From assembly GCA_031400505.1 (NCBI GenBank), contig JANNPZ010000023.1, positions 1 to 64,000 of the forward strand: 64,000 nucleotides of DNA, in the 5' to 3' direction. Positions within the stretch are counted from its first letter, which is position 1; every line of letters starts with the position of its first letter. The position numbers were made by a program, and so were the translations under genes. This document shows positions 49,225 to 58,798 of the stretch, one piece after another. This DNA comes from JAIYDJ01 sp031400505. Lineage in GTDB: Bacteria; Pseudomonadota; Alphaproteobacteria; Rhodobacterales; Rhodobacteraceae. The notes under the pieces are model-generated. The model had not been told where the DNA came from. It saw only the letters and a program-made list of their open reading frames with translations, and did no database searches.

Positions 49225-50886
49225 ATGAGCCAAGCAAGCGCGTTGCCCAGAAAACCCTCTCAGAGACGCCGCGAATCCGAGTTCACGCCGAAACTGTTCA
49301 CGCGTCTGCGCGAGGGCTACAGCCTGGCCGACCTGCGTGCCGACGCACTGGCCGGGCTGACTGTGGCCATTGTGGCCCTGCCATTGTCGATGGCGATTGC
49401 GATTGCCAGCGGGGTTGGGCCCGAGCGTGGGCTTTACACGACGATCATCGGCGGTTTCTTGGTGTCGGCGCTGGGCGGCAGCCGGCATCAGGTCGGTGGA
49501 CCGGCGGGGGCGTTCATCGTGCTGGTGACGTCTTGCGTGATGGCGATCGGGATCGAGGGGTTGATCCTGGCCACGTTCCTGTCGGGGTTCGTGCTGATGG
49601 CGGCGGGACTGCTGCGGCTGGGCACCTACGTGCGCTTCATCCCCTATCCGGTGACGGTGGGCTTTACCGCCGGGATCGCCGTGATCATCTTTGCAAGCCA
49701 GATCAAGGATCTGTTCGGTCTGACCCTGATTGCGCCCGAGCCTGCCGAGATCATTGAAAAGGCGCAGGTGCTGTGGGCGTCGGCGGGATCGTTCACGCCT
49801 GCGGCGGCAGCGGTTGCGACAGGCACAATTCTGGTGATCGTGGGGATCAAGAAAGCTGCACCGGCCGCGCCGAATTTGCTGATCGCGGTTGTGCTGGCGG
49901 GATTGTCGGTCGCGGTGTTTGATCTGCCGGTGGAAACCATCGAAAGCAAGTTCGGCGAATTGCCGCGCTTGCCACCCGTGCCCGCCTTGCCCGGTCTGGG
50001 CCTTGAGGCGATCACCGCAGCCTTGCCCTTTGCGCTTGGCTTTGCCCTGTTGGGAGCGATTGAATCGCTGCTGTCGGCGGTGGTGGCCGACGGGATGAGC
50101 GGGCGGCGGCACCGCAGCAATGGCGAGTTGATGGCGCAAGGTGTTGCCAATATCGGCTCGGCGCTGTTTGGCGGCTTTTGCGTGACAGGAACAATCGCGC
50201 GCACCGCGACCAACGTGAAGGCCGGTTCGCGCGGGCCGGTTTCGGGGATGCTGCATGCGCTGTTCGTGCTGTTGGCGATGTTGGTGGCCGCACCGCTGGC
50301 CGGGCACATCCCCTTGGCTGCGCTGGCCGGGTTGCTGGCAGTGGTCGCCTGGAACATGGCCGAGAAGGACGAGTTGTGGGCTTTGATCCGCCATTCACGC
50401 GCCGATGCGGTGGTGGTGGTCGTGACGTTCCTGCTGGTGATTTTTGTCGATCTGCCCACTGGGATCGTCGTCGGGTTTGCGTTGGGGGGCCTTGTGTTCG
50501 TTCAGCGCATGTCGGACGCCGCCCGCATGAAGGACCCGCCACAGGATGAAGCCGACAGCGATGCAGACATGTTGGTTTACAGAATGTCAGGCCCATACTT
50601 CTTTGGCGCGGCAGCCCAGTTGGGTGCCGCACTTGACGAGATGGCCGATCATCGCCGGTTGCTTGTGATTGACTTTGCGGATGTGCCGTTCATCGACAGC
50701 ACCGGGGCACGTTCGATAGCCCTTCTGGCAAAGAAGACGGCCCGGAAAGGTGGGCAGTTGTGCCTGACGTCGGCTGCGCCCGAAGTATGCCGTTCATTGA
50801 AGGCAGCCGGGGCACAGGAACCCGAGGTGCAGTTCTGGCCCGACGTCGCGTCGGTTCCGCGTCCCAAGCCGCCGTCAGATTCATAG
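49225..50886 (+). CDS. SulP-family anion transporter with STAS domain
   Basis: A 553-residue inner-membrane transporter. The core has 12-14 hydrophobic segments with the SulP signature TVAIVALPLSMAIAIASGVGPERGLYTTI at about residues 49-77 and GGSRHQVGGPAGAFI at about 89-103. A C-terminal STAS domain (about 435-545) contains VIDFADVPFIDSTGARSIALL. It moves sulfate, bicarbonate, oxalate or similar anions; the substrate is open. AAGGCGAG precedes the ATG. Confidence 0.9.
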   Translation: MSQASALPRKPSQRRRESEFTPKLFTRLREGYSLADLRADALAGLTVAIVALPLSMAIAIASGVGPERGLYTTIIGGFLVSALGGSRHQVGGPAGAFIVLVTSCVMAIGIEGLILATFLSGFVLMAAGLLRLGTYVRFIPYPVTVGFTAGIAVIIFASQIKDLFGLTLIAPEPAEIIEKAQVLWASAGSFTPAAAAVATGTILVIVGIKKAAPAAPNLLIAVVLAGLSVAVFDLPVETIESKFGELPRLPPVPALPGLGLEAITAALPFALGFALLGAIESLLSAVVADGMSGRRHRSNGELMAQGVANIGSALFGGFCVTGTIARTATNVKAGSRGPVSGMLHALFVLLAMLVAAPLAGHIPLAALAGLLAVVAWNMAEKDELWALIRHSRADAVVVVVTFLLVIFVDLPTGIVVGFALGGLVFVQRMSDAARMKDPPQDEADSDADMLVYRMSGPYFFGAAAQLGAALDEMADHRRLLVIDFADVPFIDSTGARSIALLAKKTARKGGQLCLTSAAPEVCRSLKAAGAQEPEVQFWPDVASVPRPKPPSDS

Positions 50887-51013
50887 GCAGCGACAGCGAC
50901 CAAATGGGACCCAGGAATGTCCCGAACACCGGTGCACTGAATTGGGGCCTAGGTGTGGCTGACCGGGCGACCGGCGGCGATCCCGCCATCCGAGTGCGAA
51001 CCGTAGCCAGGCC

Positions 51014-51301
51014 CTATTTCCGAATACGCTGAATGACCTGCCATCCGGCCAAAGCAACGGCCAGCAGGATTGCATTGGCAATCAACCCCACCCAAACAAC
51101 GGTCCATTGGCCCAAGGCCGCTGCGGAGCCAAGGCCCATCGTGGTCGGCAAGATCACTGCAACGAATGCCAGCCCCGCCACCAGTGGCAGGGCCATTCCC
51201 GTCACGGCCCGGTTTTGCACCGCAGTGTACAACAGCGCCACGATCAGCCCGATCCGGAACGGGTCGGTCAGCTGGCTTTGCAAAAGGTCGAACAGGGTCA
51301 T
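51014..51301 (-). CDS. Small membrane protein, three helices
   Basis: A 95-residue protein with three hydrophobic segments: LIVALLYTAVQN region, PLVAGLAFVAVILPTTMGLG and VVWVGLIANAILLAVALAGW. The ribosome-binding site is weak but the composition is that of a real membrane protein. No family is recognised. It sits between sulP and truA, and 51302-51355 separates it from truA on the same strand. Confidence 0.6.
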   Translation of the reverse strand: MTLFDLLQSQLTDPFRIGLIVALLYTAVQNRAVTGMALPLVAGLAFVAVILPTTMGLGSAAALGQWTVVWVGLIANAILLAVALAGWQVIQRIRK

Positions 51302-51355
51302 GCGAATTGGGCTCCGAAGGGGATGACGGATGATAGTCCACGCCCAGAGCGCGGT

Positions 51356-52135
51356 CTATGGCTGCGCGGCAAACGGATCGCAAGGATAGCCAACTGCGGT
51401 CAGATACAACCCCTGCGGCGGGCAAACCGGCCCGCAGGCGGTACGATCCCGCGCCAGAAGGGCCTCTTGCATCTGTTGTGGGGGCCATTTTCCACTGCCG
51501 ACCCGCTCCAGACTGCCGACGATCGATCGGACCTGATTGTGCAGAAAGCTGCGGGCCCGAAGGGCAAAGCGGTATTCGACCCCGCCCGGAACGGGGGCTT
51601 CTACAATCGTGATTTCATCCAGCGTTTTCACCGGACTTGCCGCCTGACACAGCGCCGAGCGGAAGGTGGTGAAGTCGTGCTTGCCGAGCAAATGCGCAGC
51701 GGCTGCCTGCATCGCGGGCAGATCGAGCGGATGGGGCAGTTGCCAGACCTTGCCGCGGTCGATCACCGATGGCGCGCGCCGCGCCAAAATGCGGAACAGA
51801 TAGCGCCGCTCACGCGCGGAAAACCGGGCGTGAAAATCGTCCGCCACCGGCGCACAGGCGATCACCGCCACGGGCCAGGGCCGCAAATGCGCATTGATCG
51901 CCCCTGCCAGCCGGAACGGGTCCCACGCGCGCGGCAGATCGACATGCGCGACCTGCCCCGTCGCATGAACCCCGGCGTCAGTGCGCCCTGCACCTGCCAC
52001 CACATGCGGGCCGGGATGCAGCCGCGCCAGCGCCTCCTCCAGCGCGCCTTGCACCGAAGGCTGGCTTTCCGACTGCCGCTGCCAGCCCTGAAACGGGCCT
52101 CCGTCATATTCGATCATCAAAGCATATCTCGGCAT
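51356..52135 (-). CDS. truA: tRNA pseudouridine(38-40) synthase
   Basis: A 259-residue enzyme that converts uridines 38-40 of tRNA to pseudouridine. The catalytic aspartate is D53 in AGAGRTDAGVHATGQVAH, and the first strand MIEYDGGPFQGWQRQ is typical. The C-terminal AFLHNQVRSIVGSLERVG signature is present (ARSFLHNQVRSIVGS). Length is normal. Divergent from ycjX. Confidence 0.95.
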   Translation of the reverse strand: MPRYALMIEYDGGPFQGWQRQSESQPSVQGALEEALARLHPGPHVVAGAGRTDAGVHATGQVAHVDLPRAWDPFRLAGAINAHLRPWPVAVIACAPVADDFHARFSARERRYLFRILARRAPSVIDRGKVWQLPHPLDLPAMQAAAAHLLGKHDFTTFRSALCQAASPVKTLDEITIVEAPVPGGVEYRFALRARSFLHNQVRSIVGSLERVGSGKWPPQQMQEALLARDRTACGPVCPPQGLYLTAVGYPCDPFAAQP

Positions 52136-52241
52136 GACCTCTGCGTTAGCGAAAGCGGCCTGCCCTGTCCATCCTGCCGCTTTCCCCCTTAACAGCCCCC
52201 GCCCGCCCCCCTATGGTTCGCGGGCAAATGAGGAGCAGCCC

Positions 52242-53657
52242 TTGGTCATCGCGTCCATCACCGACGGGATCACACGCCAGATCGAAGGGGTCAGTGCGGC
52301 ACTGTCCGAGACGTTCTTCGAACCTGTCCTGCGGCTGGGGGTGACCGGGCTTTCCCGTGCGGGCAAGACAGTGTTCATCACCGGGCTGGTGGCGAACCTT
52401 TTGTACCACGGCCGGATGCCACAGTTGCGCGCGGCGGCGGAGGGCCGGATCGAGGCGGTCTATCTGCAACCACAGCCCGACGATACGCTGCCACGGTTCG
52501 ACTATGAATCCCACCTTGCCGCGCTGACCGGCGACGATCCACGCTGGCCGCAATCGACCCGCGCGATCAGCGAGCTGCGCCTGTCGTTCCGGGTCCGGCC
52601 TTCGGGGTTTCTGGCGGGGTTTCTGGGCCCGCATGTGCTGCATGTGGACATCATCGACTATCCGGGCGAATGGCTCTTGGACCTTGCCTTGATGGAGAAA
52701 TCCTACGAAGCGTGGTCGGATGAAACCCTGTCCCGGCTGGCCAAGCGCTCGCAGGCCGCCGACTACATGGCAACCGCCCGGGCCGAGGATGGCGCGCAGC
52801 AACTGACCGAGGCGCGCGCGGCAGGGCTGGCCGCAGGCTTTACCCGCTATCTGCAGGCCGCCCGCGATGCAGGCTATTCCGACTGCACGCCGGGGCGGTT
52901 CCTGCTGCCGGGTGATCTGGCGGGCAGCCCGGTTCTGACCTTTGCCCCACTGTCGCGCCCGGCGATGACCCCTCGCGGGTGCCTCTGGCGCGAAATGGCG
53001 CGGCGCTATGACGCCTACAAGGCCCGCGTCGTGCAGCCGTTCTTCCGCGATCATTTCGCCCGCATCGACCGCCAGATTGTGCTGATGGATGTGCTGGGGG
53101 CGATCCATCAGGGCCCCCCCGCCGTCGAGGATCTGCGCCGCACCATGGCCGAGGTGTTGGCGGCGTTTCGCCCCGGACGCAACGGCTGGCTGTCGGGCCT
53201 TCTGGGCGGGCGGCGTGTGGAACGCATCCTTTTTGCCGCGACCAAGGCCGATCATCTGCACCACAGCCAGCACGCAGCCCTGACCACAATCGTGCAGGCA
53301 ATGCTGGCCGAGGCGAAATCGCGCGCCGATTTCGCCGGGGCGCAGACCCAGGCGATGGCCCTGGCAGGCCTGCGCACCACGGTCGAGGAAACTGTGACGC
53401 GCGACGGGGCAGCACTCGATTGCGTCAAGGGGCGGCTTCTGGCCACCGGCAAGCAGGCGGTTATGTATCCGGGCACGCTGCCCGCAGACCCTGCACGTCT
53501 GCTTGCGCCCGCACGCGAAGGGGCCGAACGCTGGCTGGATGCGGAGTACGGGCTGATGGCTTTTGCCCCCGCCCGGTTTACCGCCAAGCCCGGCGAAGGC
53601 CCGCCGCACATCCGGCTTGACCGCGCCGCCGATTTTCTGATCGGAGACCGGCTGTGA
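52242..53657 (+). CDS. YcjX-family P-loop GTPase-like protein
   Basis: A 471-residue protein of the YcjX family (COG3106). The N-terminal loop LGVTGLSRAGKTVFITGLVAN is a P-loop with GLSRAGKT at about residues 37-44, followed by DIIDYPGEWLLDLAL. The start is TTG at 52242, seven bases after AGGAG, and gives the normal family start VIASITDGITRQIEG. YcjX is a stress-inducible protein thought to act with YcjF on the membrane. Operon with a GNAT gene and ycjF, all overlapped. Confidence 0.88.
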   Translation: MVIASITDGITRQIEGVSAALSETFFEPVLRLGVTGLSRAGKTVFITGLVANLLYHGRMPQLRAAAEGRIEAVYLQPQPDDTLPRFDYESHLAALTGDDPRWPQSTRAISELRLSFRVRPSGFLAGFLGPHVLHVDIIDYPGEWLLDLALMEKSYEAWSDETLSRLAKRSQAADYMATARAEDGAQQLTEARAAGLAAGFTRYLQAARDAGYSDCTPGRFLLPGDLAGSPVLTFAPLSRPAMTPRGCLWREMARRYDAYKARVVQPFFRDHFARIDRQIVLMDVLGAIHQGPPAVEDLRRTMAEVLAAFRPGRNGWLSGLLGGRRVERILFAATKADHLHHSQHAALTTIVQAMLAEAKSRADFAGAQTQAMALAGLRTTVEETVTRDGAALDCVKGRLLATGKQAVMYPGTLPADPARLLAPAREGAERWLDAEYGLMAFAPARFTAKPGEGPPHIRLDRAADFLIGDRL

Positions 53658-54097
53658 TCGTCGTGCTGCGAGAGGGGTCTGCAAGAGATGTGGCGGGGCT
53701 TGCCGCAATCCTTGGCGGCTGGATCGATGAAACGCCCTGGATGCCCAAACTGCATAGCTCTGACGACCATCTGCACTTTCTGCGCCGCCTTGTCGGCGCA
53801 GGCGGGGTGCGCGTCGCGGATGCTGACGGGACGCCGGTCGGTTTTCTGTCACGCGACGGGTCCGAGATCGCCGCTCTTTATCCGCTCGCTGCTGTGCGGC
53901 GACAGGGTATCGGGGCCGCCTTGCTGCAAGAAGCGCAAACGTCCGTTGCGGCACTGCACCTTTGGACCTTTCAGGCCAACGCTGGGGCGCAGCGATTCTA
54001 TGCCCGGCATGGGTTTGTCGAGGTGGGCCGTGGGGCCGGGGCCGACAATGACGAGGGCCTCCCCGACCTGCGCCTAAGCTGGAGGAGACCGCTGTGA
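53654..54097 (+). CDS. GNAT-family acetyltransferase between ycjX and ycjF
   Basis: A 147-residue acetyltransferase. The acetyl-CoA loop is PLAAVRRQGIGAALLQEA at about residues 77-94, then WTFQANAGAQRFYARHGF. It starts at GTG overlapping the ycjX stop (GTGA), and its own stop overlaps the ycjF start the same way. Its place inside a two-gene stress pair suggests it modifies a partner or shares their regulation; this is inference. Confidence 0.82.
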   Translation: MIVVLREGSARDVAGLAAILGGWIDETPWMPKLHSSDDHLHFLRRLVGAGGVRVADADGTPVGFLSRDGSEIAALYPLAAVRRQGIGAALLQEAQTSVAALHLWTFQANAGAQRFYARHGFVEVGRGAGADNDEGLPDLRLSWRRPL

Positions 54098-55101
54098 CCG
54101 TCGATCCGCCAGTTCCACCCCGCCCGCTGCTGATCACGTTGGAAGACGATGCCGTCCCCGCCGACCCGTCCGCCGTGCCCGCTGTGCCAGACCTTGATCC
54201 GCAAGGTCGCGCGATGGTGCAGGCGGCCAGGTTGGCCACCTTGCGTCCTTCAGCCTTTGCGCGGCTGGGGGCTTGGGTCATCGGCGGGCTGGTCAGCTTT
54301 GTGCTGTCTGTCGCCGCCTGGGATTTCGTGACCGGGCTTTTTCACCGCAGCCCGGTGCTGGGATGGATCGCCTTTGCGCTGACGCTGGGGGCCGTGGCCG
54401 TTCTGGGCATTCTTGCCTTGCGCGAATGGGCCGGCTACGCGCGGCTGACCCGGCTTGACCGGTTGCGCAGTATGGCCGTTGCCGCGCATGCCTCTGCCGA
54501 TCTGGCGGCGGCGCGGGGCGTCGTGGCGGGGATTGCGCGGCTATATGGCGCCCGCGCCGACACCGCCTGGGGCAGACAACGGTTGGCCGAGCGGCAGGCC
54601 GAGGTGCTGGACGCCGACGGTCTGCTGGCACTGGCGGAAACCGAGGTGCTGGCACCGCTTGATGCCCTGGCGCGCACAGAGGTCGAGATTGCAGCGCGAA
54701 GGGTTGCCACGGTCACCGCACTGGTGCCGATTGCGCTCGCCGATGTGGCGGCGGCGCTTTTCTCGAATGTGACGATGATCCGGCGGATTGCCGAGATTTA
54801 TGGCGGGCGGTCGGGCACGCTGGGGTCGTGGAGCCTGCTGCGAAAAGTCTTTTCATCCATGCTGGCGACGGGGGCAATCGCGCTGACCGATGATCTTGTG
54901 GGGTCGGTGGCGGGGGGCGGGGTCATCTCGAAAATCTCGCGCCGGTTTGGCGAAGGCGTGGTCAACGGCGCGCTGACCGCAAGGGTCGGCATCGCCGCGA
55001 TAGAGCAGTGCCGCCCCCTGCCCTTTGTCGCCCAGACCCGGCCCACGGTCAGCGCGCTTGTGCGACGGGCGGTGTCGGGTCTGTTCACCGAAGGCCGCTA
55101 G
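54094..55101 (+). CDS. YcjF-type (TIGR01620) membrane protein
   Basis: A 335-residue protein with a cytoplasmic proline-rich leader, two membrane helices at about 60-80 and 90-110, and the C-terminal DUF697 region with LVPIALADVAAALFSNVTMIRRIAEIYGG. It is the partner of the YcjX-type protein in the same operon. The start is GTG overlapping the acetyltransferase stop. It overlaps the convergent DUF2332 gene by four bases. Confidence 0.85.
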   Translation: MTVDPPVPPRPLLITLEDDAVPADPSAVPAVPDLDPQGRAMVQAARLATLRPSAFARLGAWVIGGLVSFVLSVAAWDFVTGLFHRSPVLGWIAFALTLGAVAVLGILALREWAGYARLTRLDRLRSMAVAAHASADLAAARGVVAGIARLYGARADTAWGRQRLAERQAEVLDADGLLALAETEVLAPLDALARTEVEIAARRVATVTALVPIALADVAAALFSNVTMIRRIAEIYGGRSGTLGSWSLLRKVFSSMLATGAIALTDDLVGSVAGGGVISKISRRFGEGVVNGALTARVGIAAIEQCRPLPFVAQTRPTVSALVRRAVSGLFTEGR

Positions 55102-56141
55102 TGCGGTGCGGGTGCGCGCCAGTCAACCCAACGGCCATGAAAGTCGATGCGGCCAAGATTGATCGTTTGCTTGTCGCCTTGCCATAAAATCAGCGTCAGC
55201 GCTGCACCCGGGCTCTGCCCGTCGGCCTCCATTGCCAGCCGGGCCAACGGGGCCTGCGGGGTGGCGCGCGCGCCGGCGGCATCAAACATCTCTTCGCCCG
55301 TTGCCTGCACGGCGGTCGGAAAGTACTGCCATGCGACCGTGTGAAACACCAGATGCACCGCCCCCGGATGCGGCTCGGCCAGGCGCGTACCCAGCCAGTC
55401 GATCGCGTCGCCCCGGCTGACCTGCGGGCGTAGCTTTGCAGCCAGGTCCAGCGCTTGCAGCGTGCGGGCAATCCTGTCGGCCTGATCGGGCCAGACATAA
55501 GCCAGCAACCGCGCCCGGTCGGCAACGGGATCGACCGGCGCAAGGTCAACGCCCGCACGCGCACCGATCCGTGGGGCGGCAAGGGGCGGCGGCGGGCCGC
55601 GCCATTCGGGGGCAAGCAAGACCGCGCCTGGGGGCCCGAAATCCTGCGGCCCGATCCGCAGGCAATAGTGATTCCACAACAGGTTCAAACCCGCGCTCGC
55701 GCCCAGTTCCGACAAGACAAGCGGCTTCCCGAACCGCGCATGCAGCCAGTGGCCCACAGCGATCAGTGCCGCCGAACGGCGCACTTCGTTGGTTTGGGGC
55801 GGGCTATCGAGCCAGCGCAGCAGAAACTCTGCCTCCTGTGGCAGTGCGCGCAGGACCGCGCGGGACAGGGTTGCGTCATCGACGCTGCAAGGGGGATAGA
55901 CCGCCGCCAGACCAGCCCGCCCCGCGCGCGCGAGCAGGTGCAGCCCGCCCGCCAGCCGCAGGGCCAGCGCATCCCCCCGGCTTGACGGATCGCCCGTCCA
56001 GCCAAGTACCCGGTCGGCCACGGGCGTACCCGGTTGCAAAGCCTCGGCCAGTCCGCGAAGCAGCCGCGCGGTAAAAGGCGACCCCAACGCCCGGCAGGCC
56101 TCTGCCTGATCACGGAAAGCGGCCCGAATGCGGTCAGTCAT
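55098..56141 (-). CDS. DUF2332-family protein
   Basis: A 347-residue cytoplasmic protein. SELGASAGLNLLWNHY and the segment VFHTVAWQYFP are markers I recognise as DUF2332, an uncharacterised family; the first resembles the SAM-binding loop of a methyltransferase. The stop of pth overlaps the start (ATGA), so it is the second gene of a pth operon. Enzyme activity is unknown. Confidence 0.82.
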   Translation of the reverse strand: MTDRIRAAFRDQAEACRALGSPFTARLLRGLAEALQPGTPVADRVLGWTGDPSSRGDALALRLAGGLHLLARAGRAGLAAVYPPCSVDDATLSRAVLRALPQEAEFLLRWLDSPPQTNEVRRSAALIAVGHWLHARFGKPLVLSELGASAGLNLLWNHYCLRIGPQDFGPPGAVLLAPEWRGPPPPLAAPRIGARAGVDLAPVDPVADRARLLAYVWPDQADRIARTLQALDLAAKLRPQVSRGDAIDWLGTRLAEPHPGAVHLVFHTVAWQYFPTAVQATGEEMFDAAGARATPQAPLARLAMEADGQSPGAALTLILWQGDKQTINLGRIDFHGRWVDWRAPAPH

Positions 56142-56854
56142 CTGAACTTGTCCAACAGGCGTTGCATGGCCGAGCGGGGATCGGGTTCGGGCTGTACTTT
56201 GGGTTTGGGCGCTTTGAGTTCCCCTCTGCGGTCTGGTTCGAGCGGCGGCGCGACCACGGTCGGGTCGGACGAGATCGAGGATCGCGGCGGTGAAGTGCGC
56301 AGGGCCACCGCGTTCTGGAATTTCACCAGATCACCGGCCGCAAGCGCAGGCGCGCCTTCGGAAATTCCGCGTAACAAATCCTCCAGCCAATCCGCATCCG
56401 CCTTTGCGAAATCGTTCAGCACATAGCCTGCCACCGCATCCTTATGCCCCGGATGCCCGATGCCCAGGCGCACACGCCCGTAAGCCTCGCCCAGATGTCC
56501 GTGGATCGACCGCAGGCCGTTGTGCCCGGCATGCCCACCGCCCTGTTTCACGCGCATCTTGCCCGGGGCAAGGTCAAGCTCGTCATGAAAGACCACCACC
56601 TCGTTCAAGGCCAGCTTGTAGAACGCTACCGCCCCCTGCACCGACTGGCCCGACAGGTTCATGAACGTCTCTGGCTTCAACAGCACGACCTTTTCCTGCC
56701 CCAGCCGCCCCTCGGCCATTAGCCCGGAAAACGCCTTCTTCCACGGCCCGAACCCGTGATCGGCGGCGATCCGGTCCAGCGCCATGAAGCCGATATTGTG
56801 CCGGTTGCGCGCATACTTCGCACCCGGATTGCCAAGGCCTACAAACAATCGCAT
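56138..56854 (-). CDS. pth: Peptidyl-tRNA hydrolase
   Basis: A 238-residue enzyme that frees tRNA from stalled peptidyl-tRNA. The start MRLFVGLGNPG, catalytic H19 in ARNRHNIGF, and D91 in FHDELDLAPGKMRVKQGGGHAG are all present. A proline-rich, charged tail of about 50 residues (from about 190) extends the family length, as in other alphaproteobacteria. rplY, its usual neighbour, is split from it by a glycosyltransferase gene on the other strand. Confidence 0.95.
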   Translation of the reverse strand: MRLFVGLGNPGAKYARNRHNIGFMALDRIAADHGFGPWKKAFSGLMAEGRLGQEKVVLLKPETFMNLSGQSVQGAVAFYKLALNEVVVFHDELDLAPGKMRVKQGGGHAGHNGLRSIHGHLGEAYGRVRLGIGHPGHKDAVAGYVLNDFAKADADWLEDLLRGISEGAPALAAGDLVKFQNAVALRTSPPRSSISSDPTVVAPPLEPDRRGELKAPKPKVQPEPDPRSAMQRLLDKFR

Positions 56855-56976
56855 CGGTATCGCCTTGTGTCTGATCGGGTGCAGTATGCCCCGGATTGCT
56901 GGCGGGCGGCAAGGCGGGGTGCTTGACTTGACGCGCGGGCTTGGGCAGCGTCACGGGCCAATCAGGAAAGCCCAAC

Positions 56977-58002
56977 TTGCGCCGCCACCGCACCACTGTT
57001 GTCTGCTCGATGCGAAACGAGGGGCCGTTCATTGTCGAATGGGTGGCCTGGTATCGACGGTTGGGTTTCAGCGACATCGTGGTGGTGACCAACAATTGCA
57101 CCGACCGTTCGTGCGACTTGCTGGACGCGCTGCAGGCGGCCGGATGGGTGCATCACATCCGTCACGATGTGCCACCGGGCCAACCGATCACCGCGCAGAA
57201 ACTGGCAGCGGCTAAGCGGCATGTGGCGGTGCGGCGCGCGGCCTGGGTGATGGTGTGCGATGTCGATGAGTTTCTGGTGATCCACCGGGGCGAAGGGTTG
57301 CTGGTTGACCTTCTGGCCCCGCATCTGGCCGCTGATGGCACGCCGCAGTTTCTGGGCATGTCGATCAACTGGCGGGTGTTTGGCACGGACGGGCAACGGC
57401 AGTTTGTGGACACGCTGGTGCATCGGCAGTTCTTCTGGGCGCGCAACGCGCAGGCGCGACTTTCCTCGGCGGTCAAGTCGCTGCACCGCGCTCCGAAATG
57501 GTTTCAGGCCCTGGGCGAACATGGGCCCAAGGGTCTGTCACTGCGCCGTGCCAGCCGGGCATGGGGCGAGACAGGGATGCACTGGATCGCCGCTGACGGA
57601 ACGCCCCTGCCGGATTGGCAACCCGACGGCGATTACCTGCGTATTCTGGCACCCGGTCAGGCCAGCCATGCCGTGGCGCAGATCAACCATTACATGCTGC
57701 GGTCGATCGAAACCTTCAGCCTTAAACAAGGCACCCTGTCGCCGGTGGCGTTAAAGAACCGCTATGTGCCGAAATACTTTGACGAAGCGAACCAGTCAGA
57801 CGAGATGGACAACAGCGCGCTGCGCCATGCGGCGGCCTTCGATGCGGTGCACCTTGTGGCGATGGCCTTGCCGGATGTCGCGCGGCTGCATCATCTGTGC
57901 TGCGCCGACCACCTGCGGCTGATTGCCGAAAAGGCCGGGCGGGACGTTCGCCAGGACCCGCGCCATGCAGCCCATCTGGCCAGGGCGGCCGAATTCATGT
58001 GA
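56977..58002 (+). CDS. Glycosyltransferase family 2-like protein (Glyco_tranf_2_4)
   Basis: A 341-residue transferase. The domain begins RTTVVCSMRNEGPFIVEWVAWYRRLGF, typical of the PF13704 group, and the metal site is CDVDEFLVI with DVDE at about residues 91-94. The start is taken as TTG 56977, eight bases after AGGAAAG; a further TTG at 56941 is less likely. It probably adds a sugar to a surface glycan. It lies between rplY and pth, which it separates, and on the opposite strand. Confidence 0.8.
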   Translation: MRRHRTTVVCSMRNEGPFIVEWVAWYRRLGFSDIVVVTNNCTDRSCDLLDALQAAGWVHHIRHDVPPGQPITAQKLAAAKRHVAVRRAAWVMVCDVDEFLVIHRGEGLLVDLLAPHLAADGTPQFLGMSINWRVFGTDGQRQFVDTLVHRQFFWARNAQARLSSAVKSLHRAPKWFQALGEHGPKGLSLRRASRAWGETGMHWIAADGTPLPDWQPDGDYLRILAPGQASHAVAQINHYMLRSIETFSLKQGTLSPVALKNRYVPKYFDEANQSDEMDNSALRHAAAFDAVHLVAMALPDVARLHHLCCADHLRLIAEKAGRDVRQDPRHAAHLARAAEFM

Positions 58003-58030
58003 AAAGGGCGACAGGTTGCCCTGCCGCCCC
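58002..58030 (-). terminator. Terminator after rplY
   Basis: On the minus strand GGGCGGCAGG pairs with CCTGTCGCCC over a short loop and is followed by TTTTC, 25 bases after the rplY stop. The stem also ends at the glycosyltransferase stop and may serve both strands. Confidence 0.65.
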
Positions 58031-58055
58031 AGTCTCGTCTGGCCGAGACAACGGG

Positions 58056-58643
58056 TTATTCGGTGTCAACAAACCCGGCAGGCGCCGCGATGTTGGCGAT
58101 CACGAAATTCCGCGCGATTGTCGGCTTGGCGCCTTCGGGCAGCACGACGTCGCTGATGTGGATCACATCACCGATGTTTTTGCCGGACAGGTCCACGGTC
58201 ACGTGATCCGGGATCTCTCCGGCGGTCACTTCCAGCTCGACTTCCGAACGCACCACGGTCAGCGTGCCGCCGCGCTTCAGGCCGGGGCAGGCGTCCTGAT
58301 TGGCGAAATCGACGTGGATGAACAACTCGATCCGGCTGGTCCTGCGCAGGCGCATCAGGTCCACATGGGTCGGAAGATCCTTGACCACGTCGCGCTGCAC
58401 CGCGCGGCAAATGACGCGGACATCGTCCTGGCCTTCGACCTTGAGGTTGAACAGTGTTTGCAGGAAGCGGCCTTTGCGCAGCAGCTTCAGCAGATAGTTG
58501 TAGTTCAGATTGACCGGCAGCGGATCTTTGCCGCCACCATACACAATACCGGGCACGTAGCTCTCACGACGAGCTTGACGGGCGGCCCCCTTGCCTGTCC
58601 CCATCCGTGCCACGGCGATCAGATCGGGGATCTCACCAGCCAT
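58056..58643 (-). CDS. rplY: 50S ribosomal protein L25/general stress protein Ctc
   Basis: A 195-residue CTC-type L25 with the N-terminal 5S-rRNA-binding domain (RMGTGKGAARQARRESYVPGIVYGG) and the C-terminal TL5/CTC beta domain (about 100-190). GGAGAAATGTCT before the ATG at 58643 supports this start. It binds 5S rRNA in the large subunit. It is a single transcription unit here. Confidence 0.92.
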   Translation of the reverse strand: MAGEIPDLIAVARMGTGKGAARQARRESYVPGIVYGGGKDPLPVNLNYNYLLKLLRKGRFLQTLFNLKVEGQDDVRVICRAVQRDVVKDLPTHVDLMRLRRTSRIELFIHVDFANQDACPGLKRGGTLTVVRSEVELEVTAGEIPDHVTVDLSGKNIGDVIHISDVVLPEGAKPTIARNFVIANIAAPAGFVDTE

Positions 58644-58798
58644 AGACATTTCTCCATATATACATCCGCCGCCCTCCAAGGGTGTGCGACGCGATGGGGG
58701 GCTATAGCCGCGATTCGGTTGGATGGAAAGTGGAAAGGGGCTTGTCAGTCGAAATCCCCGGGCGGAAGCTGAGGTGTCTGACGGATCAGGAGGATGGC

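Noticed and set aside
49039..50394. A 451-codon minus-strand frame over sulP
   Set aside because: Histidine/glutamine-rich antisense product of the transporter gene, typical of GC-rich shadow frames.
52146..54281. A 711-codon minus-strand frame
   Set aside because: Antisense of the ycjX and acetyltransferase genes, basic and low-complexity, with no ribosome-binding site.
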